DNA from: Candidatus Latescibacterota bacterium | Lineage (GTDB): Bacteria; Latescibacterota; UBA2968; UBA8231 | DNA: 64,000 nt | NCBI GenBank assembly: GCA_022826515.1 | Contig: JAJDUT010000082.1 | Span: 1 to 64,000, forward strand | Reading direction: 5' to 3' | In this document: piece by piece, positions 58,828-64,000 of the stretch | Layout: each line of letters begins with the position of its first letter | Position numbering within the stretch: the first letter of the stretch is position 1 | Notes under the pieces: model-generated | The model's input: the letters and a program-made list of their open reading frames with translations, nothing else | Databases searched by the model: none | What the model was told of the DNA's origin: nothing | Translations under genes and position numbers: made by a program

Positions 58828-59641
58828 CTCCACCGCACTCAAAGCGCTGGCGATCAAGCGAGCTTATCGGGACATCAAGCGAATAGCGGAGCGGCGTAAT
58901 CGCGACTGCGCCGCGCGCCAAGGCTCCCACATCGCTGTTAGCTCCATCGCCAATCAACTGCAACTGACAGCTATGGTATGCGAAGTGCGGCTCGTCTTCA
59001 CGCCGAGCGAATAGCGGACCATAGCTCGTCTTCGCCAAATCCGTCATACGCCTCGGGGATTCTCGCTTGGTACTAGCGGGCATGTTTACTGCGATCATGT
59101 CGGCACCAGCCGGCAACCCCCCGCGCAAGATCTCGGCGGCGATGTCCGCAGTGACGGCCGCCGCCGCCGCGACCAGCGCATCGAGCGCGGGATCGAGCTG
59201 CCGACATCGCCGCCAGAGCGCGAAAGCCGATTCGGGCAACTCCAGCGAAAAGGCTGCGGATGGCACCCCGGCGAGAAAGCCTTCTACAGCCGCCCCTATG
59301 GTGCCGGAACTCAGCGTGAAAGCGAGACCGGAGTTGACGCCCATATTGATGCCGGAAATGACTAGAGCCGGCTTTGCAGGACAGAGATTGTGGATGCCGA
59401 TATGGGCGCAGTCGGCCGGCTTGCCGGTCAGCGTCTGGATGGGAAAGCCGCCGCATTCAATCTCGGCCAGCACCAACGGCTCAAAGCGGCTCATACTCTT
59501 GCTGGTCCAACTGCATTCCGCAGCCGGCACGACCACGCATAGCTCGGCCAACTCGGATAGCTCCCGCAGCAAAGGCACTAAAAGAGGCGAATCAGCACCG
59601 TCGTCGTTTGTCACCAATACTTTGGGTTTTGCAGCGGTCAC
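58814..59641 (-). CDS. surE: 5'-nucleotidase SurE
   Basis: 275 residues. Motif VLVTNDDGADSP (metal-binding Asp pair) and SGINMGVNSGL near residue 95. It removes phosphate from 5'-nucleotides and is induced in stationary phase. GTG 59641 follows GAAGGA and is preferred over the upstream ATG. It lies upstream of the BamA-like gene with coupling. Confidence 0.92.
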   Translation of the reverse strand: MTAAKPKVLVTNDDGADSPLLVPLLRELSELAELCVVVPAAECSWTSKSMSRFEPLVLAEIECGGFPIQTLTGKPADCAHIGIHNLCPAKPALVISGINMGVNSGLAFTLSSGTIGAAVEGFLAGVPSAAFSLELPESAFALWRRCRQLDPALDALVAAAAAVTADIAAEILRGGLPAGADMIAVNMPASTKRESPRRMTDLAKTSYGPLFARREDEPHFAYHSCQLQLIGDGANSDVGALARGAVAITPLRYSLDVPISSLDRQRFECGGDGRG

Positions 59642-59755
59642 AGTTGGTTTTCCTTCGCTATGGACGCGCTCTGAGATGGGGATATAATAACAATCCGCCA
59701 CTCGGCTCCCAATAATTCCTTGCCTAGCGGCGGCCTGCGGTTCTATTATTTTTTA

Positions 59756-60019
59756 ATGGATGCCACCATTCTCCTACAGGAACTTGAAACCCTCGCCGCA
59801 GAGCTGGACATTGAGGTGCGCTACGACGACTTTGAAGGCCAAGGTGGGCTTTGCCGCTATGGCGGTAGATCCTACTTGATCGTCAATCGCGAACTCGATA
59901 CTGAAGCCCGGGTACATGTGTTATGCCGTGCTCTTGCGCGGCTTCCTCTCGATGCGGTCTTTATCCGTCCCCAAGTACGGGAACGGATCGAAAAGTGTAG
60001 ATCGCAGGCCGCCGCCTAA
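59756..60019 (+). CDS. Small conserved hypothetical protein
   Basis: 87 residues. ATG 59756 gives MDATILLQELETLAAELDI, then VRYDDFEGQGGLCRYGGRSYLIVN and ARLPLDAVFIRPQVRERIE. It resembles an uncharacterised protein found next to housekeeping genes in several environmental phyla. The mixed helix-strand-strand plan suggests a small soluble fold. No function known. Confidence 0.72.
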   Translation: MDATILLQELETLAAELDIEVRYDDFEGQGGLCRYGGRSYLIVNRELDTEARVHVLCRALARLPLDAVFIRPQVRERIEKCRSQAAA

Positions 60020-60113
60020 TCGCCGACACTCCCACTGACCGCGCTCTAGCGTTTAGACGGGACCGCGAATTTTTCCGCCGAAATTCACCGCCTGAAAGGC
60101 GGATTGCGCTTCC

Positions 60114-60142
60114 TTGACAGCCCCTATGTCATGGTCTATTTT
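60114..60142 (+). promoter_or_regulatory. Promoter of the rpmI-rplT-pheST operon
   Basis: TTGACA (60114-60119), 17-base spacer, TATTTT (60137-60142), near-consensus. A hairpin TTTGTCTT (60141-60148) with AAGACAAA (60160-60167) overlaps the start site and the AAAGGGA ribosome-binding site (60165-60171), possibly affecting translation. Confidence 0.72.
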
Positions 60143-60176
60143 TGTCTTTTTCTGCCTTTAAGACAAAGGGACTACC

Positions 60177-60374
60177 ATGCCCAAAATCAAAACGCATAAA
60201 TCCTCGGCCAAGCGCATCAAGCAGCGCGGATCGGGCAGCCTGAAGCGGCGCAATGCCTATGCCACGCACCTTTTGGGTGGCCGTTCGACCAAGCGCAAAC
60301 GGGCTTTCCGCAAAAATAGTTCGGTTTCGTCCGCAGACTCAGCCAATGTGCGCCGTGCCCTGAACCTCAAGTAA
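60177..60374 (+). CDS. rpmI: Ribosomal protein L35
   Basis: 65 residues with the conserved start MPKIKTHKSSAKR and KRKRAFRKN. It is a 50S subunit protein, first gene of the operon, with AAAGGGA six bases upstream. infC is not upstream. Confidence 0.97.
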   Translation: MPKIKTHKSSAKRIKQRGSGSLKRRNAYATHLLGGRSTKRKRAFRKNSSVSSADSANVRRALNLK

Positions 60375-60397
60375 GCGATTTTAACGGAGAATAATTC

Positions 60398-60751
60398 ATG
60401 CCACGGGTAAATCACGCCGTAGCCACTAAAAAGCGCAAAAAGAAGGTCCTCAAACAATCCAAGGGTTATTGGGGCGCGCGCAGCCGCCTCTTCCGCACCG
60501 CTAGGGAAGCCGTTGACCGCGCTCAAGTCTACGCCTACCGCGACCGGCGTCAGCGCAAGCGGGATTTCCGCCGCCTCTGGATTGTCCGCATCAATGCCGC
60601 CGCTCGCCGCAATGGCATGTCTTATAGCCAGCTCGTCCACGGGTTGAGTCAAGCCGGTGTTGCAATCAACCGCAAGGTCTTGGCTGATCTAGCCGTGCGC
60701 GATCCGGCCGCCTTTACCGCAGTAGTCGAACAAGCCCGGCCCCACGTCTAA
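60398..60751 (+). CDS. rplT: Ribosomal protein L20
   Basis: 117 residues; basic N-terminal arm ([19 protein letters not shown]), then the globular RNA-binding part. It binds 23S rRNA and can repress its own operon in other bacteria. It lies 23 bases after rpmI. Confidence 0.97.
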   Translation: MPRVNHAVATKKRKKKVLKQSKGYWGARSRLFRTAREAVDRAQVYAYRDRRQRKRDFRRLWIVRINAAARRNGMSYSQLVHGLSQAGVAINRKVLADLAVRDPAAFTAVVEQARPHV

Positions 60752-60768
60752 ACTTACACTCATCTGAC

Positions 60769-60806
60769 AAAAAGGGGCCGGCGATCCGCGCTGGGCCCTT
60801 TTTGTT
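60769..60806 (+). terminator. Hairpin between rplT and pheS
   Basis: AAAAAGGGG-CC (60769-60779) pairs with GGGCCCTTTTT (60793-60803), with one bulged G and a U-run. Partial termination would set ribosomal-protein versus PheS levels; no Phe-rich leader peptide was seen. Confidence 0.65.
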
Positions 60807-60819
60807 CTGTTAGGTCTAT

Positions 60820-61830
60820 ATGTTAGAAGAAGTGCGACAATTGGCGTCGGTGGCTGTAGCAGAAATCGAGGCCGCCCAAGACGATAAGGCGCTGGAGGCA
60901 CTGCGAGTTCACCACCTCGGACGCAAGAGCCGCTTGCGCCAAATCGCGCGGCAGATCGGCCACCTGCCTGCTGCCGAAAGACCAGCGCTAGGGGAGGCCA
61001 CCGGTCGCGCTCAACAGGCTATTCAGCAGGCGCTAGACGACAAGGCTCTAGCCCTTCGGCAGTCGGCTGAAGTCGCTTCTACCCTCGACGTAACACTCCC
61101 GGGCCGACGGCCTCTGTTGGGGTGTGCCCACCCCCTGTCTCAGCTAACCGACGAATTAATCAGCATCTTCCAAGGCATGGGGTTTGACGTGGCCGATGGG
61201 CCAGAAGCCGAAGACGAGTACCACAACTTCGACGCCCTCAACACGCCGGCCGACCACCCCGCGCGCGACCTGCACGACACCTTCTATCTAGCGGGCGGTG
61301 GACTCATGCGCACTCACACCTCCACGGTGCAGATCCGCGTTATGGAGCAAACGCCACCGCCGGTGCGGATCATCTCCTTGGGTCGCTGCTACCGCAAGGA
61401 GACAGTCGATGCAACCCACCACTTCGCCTTCCACCAGATCGAGGGTCTATACGTTGACCACGGGGTCTCTTTCGCCGACTTGAAGGGCACCATTGAGGCC
61501 ATGGGACGCCAGCTTATGGGCGCGGAGACTCAAGTGCGCTTTCGACCTCACTTCTTTCCCTTCACTGAGCCAAGCGTGGAATACGATTTTACCTGCATCT
61601 GCAAGGGACAACGCGCCAACTGCTCTATTTGCAAGGGAACGGGTTGGATCGAAATCGCCGGCGCTGGCATGGTCGATCCGGCCGTCTTTGCCGCGGTGGG
61701 CTATGACCCAGACGAATACACGGGCTTCGCCTTCGGCATGGGGTTGGAGCGGATCGCCATGATCCGGCACGGCATTGACGACGTGCGACGCTTTCTCGAA
61801 AACGACTTGCGATTCATCCGCCAGTTCTGA
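60820..61830 (+). CDS. pheS: Phenylalanyl-tRNA synthetase subunit alpha
   Basis: 336 residues. N-terminal coiled coil, then class II motif 2 (FRPHFFPFTEPSVEYD) and motif 3 (GMGLERIAMIRHGIDDVR). ATG 60820. With pheT it charges tRNA-Phe as an alpha2-beta2 enzyme. Confidence 0.96.
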   Translation: MLEEVRQLASVAVAEIEAAQDDKALEALRVHHLGRKSRLRQIARQIGHLPAAERPALGEATGRAQQAIQQALDDKALALRQSAEVASTLDVTLPGRRPLLGCAHPLSQLTDELISIFQGMGFDVADGPEAEDEYHNFDALNTPADHPARDLHDTFYLAGGGLMRTHTSTVQIRVMEQTPPPVRIISLGRCYRKETVDATHHFAFHQIEGLYVDHGVSFADLKGTIEAMGRQLMGAETQVRFRPHFFPFTEPSVEYDFTCICKGQRANCSICKGTGWIEIAGAGMVDPAVFAAVGYDPDEYTGFAFGMGLERIAMIRHGIDDVRRFLENDLRFIRQF

Positions 61831-61848
61831 GGTTTCCGGCAACGCCTT

Positions 61849-64000
61849 ATGAAAATCACTTATAACTGGCTCAAGGAATACGTGGACTTCGCTTGGGATT
61901 GGCCCGAGCTAGTCGATCGCCTGACCATGGCGGGCTTGGAGTTCGAGGGCGTCGAGGATCTCGGCGCGCGCTATGAGGGCGTCGTCATCGGTCGCGTCAA
62001 CACCTGCTGCCCACACGAAAACGCCGACCACCTGACCGTCTGCCAAGTCGATGTAGGGACCGGAGTCAACACCATCGTCTGCGGAGCACCCAATGTTGCG
62101 GCTGGGCAAACCGTCGCCGTCGCCCTGCCCGGCACCACGCTGCCCGGCGGCATGCAAATCAAAAAAGCCAAAATCCGCGGCGTCGCATCCGAGGGTATGC
62201 TCTGTGCCGAAGACGAACTCGGGCTAGGTGATAACCACGACGGCATTGTGGTGCTCGACGAAGCCCTCCCGGTCGGCACCCCTTTTGCCGCAGCCACTGA
62301 ACTCGACGACGTGGTCATCGACTTCGAAGTTACGCCCAATCGCCCGGACTGCCTGAGTCTCTTAGGCATTGCCCGCGAGGTCCACGCACTCACCGGCAAT
62401 CCCCTCCGTTTTCCCAACATACAAGTGCCCGAAAGCGGACCGGCCACCGCAGAAGATGTGCAGATCGACATCGAGGCACCAGACGATTGCCCGCGCTACG
62501 TCGGTCGCGTCGTGCGCGGCGTCGAGGTTGGCCCCTCGCCCGAGTGGCTTCAGCGCCGACTTCAAGCCGTAGGGCAGCGCCCGATCAACAACATCGTCGA
62601 TATAACCAACTACGTGCTGCTGGAATTGGGGCATCCCCTGCACGCCTTCGACCTACATGCACTGGACCAGCGGCGCATCATCGTCCGCCGGGCGCGGTCC
62701 GGTGAGACCTTGGAAACCCTCGACGGCACCCAGTGCCAGCTCGACGAAGAGATGCTGGTCATCGCCGATGGAACGCGGCCCCAAGCACTAGCCGGGGTCA
62801 TGGGTGGAGCCCATTCCGAGGTATCGACGGACACCACGGACATCCTGCTCGAAAGCGCGTATTTCGCACCATCGCGGGTGCGGCTAGCCCGGTCGCGCCT
62901 AGGGCTTTTCACCGAAGCAGCCACGCGCTTTGAGCGCGGTGCCGATTGGGATGCCCCAGTGCGGGCCATTGACCGCGCCGCTCACCTAATCGCCAAACTA
63001 GCCGGCGGTGCGGTCGCCCCAACTCCTCTAGACGTGTACCCCCGCCCCGGCCAGTGCCGCCAGATCCCGCTCTGCGTTGACCGCACTAACCAACTCTTGG
63101 CTACGGAGTTAGACTCCGCTGCCATCGTCCAGACTCTTGAACGCCTCGGCTGCCGGGTCGAATCGGGCCAGCCCCTCGTGGTAACGGCCCCGAGCTTCCG
63201 TCCCGATCTGACGCGCCCAGCCGACCTCATCGAGGAAGTTGGTCGCATCTACGGCTTCGACCGCATTGAGGGCCGCCAAGAGTCATCTGGGCCTTGGATC
63301 ACCCGGCGCGACCCCGAACTCACCTTTAGGCAGGTCGCTCGGCAACGACTCCTGGGCTTGGGTTTAGACGAAGTCATCAGCAATACGATCGTCGAATCCC
63401 GCTGGCTCGAATTAGTCGAAGCCGCAGGCCAAGCCACCCGCTTGGCCAATCCGCCGACCGAGATCCAAGACGCCTTGCGCTCCACCTTGGTGCCAAGCCT
63501 ATTAGACGTCGCACGTCGCAACTTCAACCAGCGGGCCGCAGGAGTGGCCATTTTCGAGTTGGGCAAGTGCTTTGTCGCCGCGGCCGAAAAGGGCGCAAGG
63601 CCCGAGGAAGACTGGCACCTTGCAGCCCTGTGGTCGGGTCGCATTTCAGCCTCCCCCTATCAGGCCGACGCCCGCGAGGCCGACTTTTTTGACCTCAAGG
63701 GCTTGCTCGAAGCGCTAGTGGGCGAGGGGGACTTGCGGTTCACCTCCGCCGACCGTCCCGAATGCCGGTCGGGACACGCGGCCTGCGTTTCCGTCGATGG
63801 CCAGCCGCTCGGCTGGCTGGGCCAAGCTTCGACCGACTTATGCGCGGCATTTGATTTAGAGCGCCAAGTACATATTTTTGAAATATCGTTTACCGCGCTA
63901 GTACGCCATTGGCATGGTCGGGAGCGCTCGTTTACCGCGCTTCCCAAGTTTCCGCCGATCGAGCGCGACTTGGCCATAGTCGTACGCGCAGACACTGCAA
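61849..64000 (+). CDS. pheT: Phenylalanyl-tRNA synthetase subunit beta (partial)
   Basis: Starts at ATG 61849, 18 bases after pheS, and is open to the window end (717 residues seen; family length about 790). N-terminal tRNA-binding OB domain (residues 40-150), B3/B4 editing domain, B5 domain near 400, catalytic-like core, and the start of the ferredoxin-fold anticodon-binding domain (FPPIERDLAIVV) at the very end. The missing part is about 70 residues. Confidence 0.95.
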   Translation, partial: MKITYNWLKEYVDFAWDWPELVDRLTMAGLEFEGVEDLGARYEGVVIGRVNTCCPHENADHLTVCQVDVGTGVNTIVCGAPNVAAGQTVAVALPGTTLPGGMQIKKAKIRGVASEGMLCAEDELGLGDNHDGIVVLDEALPVGTPFAAATELDDVVIDFEVTPNRPDCLSLLGIAREVHALTGNPLRFPNIQVPESGPATAEDVQIDIEAPDDCPRYVGRVVRGVEVGPSPEWLQRRLQAVGQRPINNIVDITNYVLLELGHPLHAFDLHALDQRRIIVRRARSGETLETLDGTQCQLDEEMLVIADGTRPQALAGVMGGAHSEVSTDTTDILLESAYFAPSRVRLARSRLGLFTEAATRFERGADWDAPVRAIDRAAHLIAKLAGGAVAPTPLDVYPRPGQCRQIPLCVDRTNQLLATELDSAAIVQTLERLGCRVESGQPLVVTAPSFRPDLTRPADLIEEVGRIYGFDRIEGRQESSGPWITRRDPELTFRQVARQRLLGLGLDEVISNTIVESRWLELVEAAGQATRLANPPTEIQDALRSTLVPSLLDVARRNFNQRAAGVAIFELGKCFVAAAEKGARPEEDWHLAALWSGRISASPYQADAREADFFDLKGLLEALVGEGDLRFTSADRPECRSGHAACVSVDGQPLGWLGQASTDLCAAFDLERQVHIFEISFTALVRHWHGRERSFTALPKFPPIERDLAIVVRADTA

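Overview
The window is GC-rich, gene-dense bacterial chromosome carrying about 76 protein genes, five tRNAs and no rRNA. The envelope genes point to a Gram-negative (diderm) organism: BamD-like, YbgF-like and BamA/D15-like proteins, a TonB-dependent receptor, an ExbB-ExbD-ExbD-TonB operon and a heptose-phosphate nucleotidyltransferase. A large Ig-like lipoprotein has the N-terminal Cys, then Pro/Thr-Gly-Gly-Pro, then Pro-Pro pattern common in the FCB (Bacteroidetes-like) superphylum. Three phytanoyl-CoA dioxygenase-like (PhyH) proteins, three Gfo/Idh/MocA oxidoreductases, two UxuA-like TIM barrels, a creatininase, an RraA-like aldolase, a ceramidase-like protein and a sialate-esterase-like protein give a profile typical of uncultured lineages such as Latescibacterota or Poribacteria. 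That placement is an inference; no marker in the window proves it.

Layout. 1-2785: end of ileS, then dksA/traR-like, lspA and rluD. 2825-9355: accessory catabolic stretch (PhyH-HEAT fusion, ceramidase-like, coiled-coil membrane microprotein, lone RHH antitoxin-like gene, Gfo/Idh, RraA-like, tandemly duplicated membrane protein, creatininase). 9524-12189: ddl, a DUF445 protein and an SDR. 12203-15260: AT-richer accessory patch (two small conserved hypotheticals, a HEPN-like protein, a DUF4440-like protein, a secreted GH5-like hydrolase, a methyltransferase tail). 15318-21466: geranylgeranyl-reductase-like flavoprotein, then htpG-proA-ferredoxin-NMP kinase. 21463-31330: Gfo/Idh, microprotein, PhyH, rRNA m5C methyltransferase, TonB receptor, lipoprotein, SDR, SASA esterase, beta-rich secreted protein, Gfo/Idh. 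31487-32227: UPF0175/PIN toxin-antitoxin locus whose toxin is frameshifted. 32460-37198: tRNA-Arg, then the leftward operon rfaE2-ybgF-unknown-bamD-nadD-thrC, then tRNA-His and tRNA-Arg. 37270-41667: sugar-acid-like module (two UxuA-like proteins, PhyH, unknown, Zn alcohol dehydrogenase). 41676-42828: tRNA-Leu, tRNA-Cys, thyA. 42896-48068: topA-xerC-lipoprotein-pilin-like, leftward. 48238-49745: map and a PhnP-like hydrolase. 49818-52897: nrdR and B12-dependent nrdJ with a paired NrdR box. 52999-56308: TPR-exbB-exbD-exbD-tonB. 56666-59641: accD, and leftward surE-BamA-like. 59756-64000: small conserved protein, then rpmI-rplT-pheS-pheT (pheT runs off the window).

The genes combine into three themes. 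Housekeeping operons are intact. A TonB-energised envelope-uptake theme links the ExbB/D/TonB operon to the TonB receptor. Scattered catabolic modules repeatedly pair PhyH, Gfo/Idh and sugar-acid enzymes, suggesting use of oxidised sugars or lipid-derived substrates. Strong regulatory signals are the NrdR box pair over the nrdJ promoter, a repeated TTACGTAA palindrome at the topA promoter, and a near-consensus promoter before rpmI. No CRISPR array, prophage, insertion sequence or clearly new defence system was found. The most unusual loci are the PhyH-HEAT fusion, the in-frame tandem duplication at 8106-8498, the decayed PIN toxin and the HEPN-like singleton.
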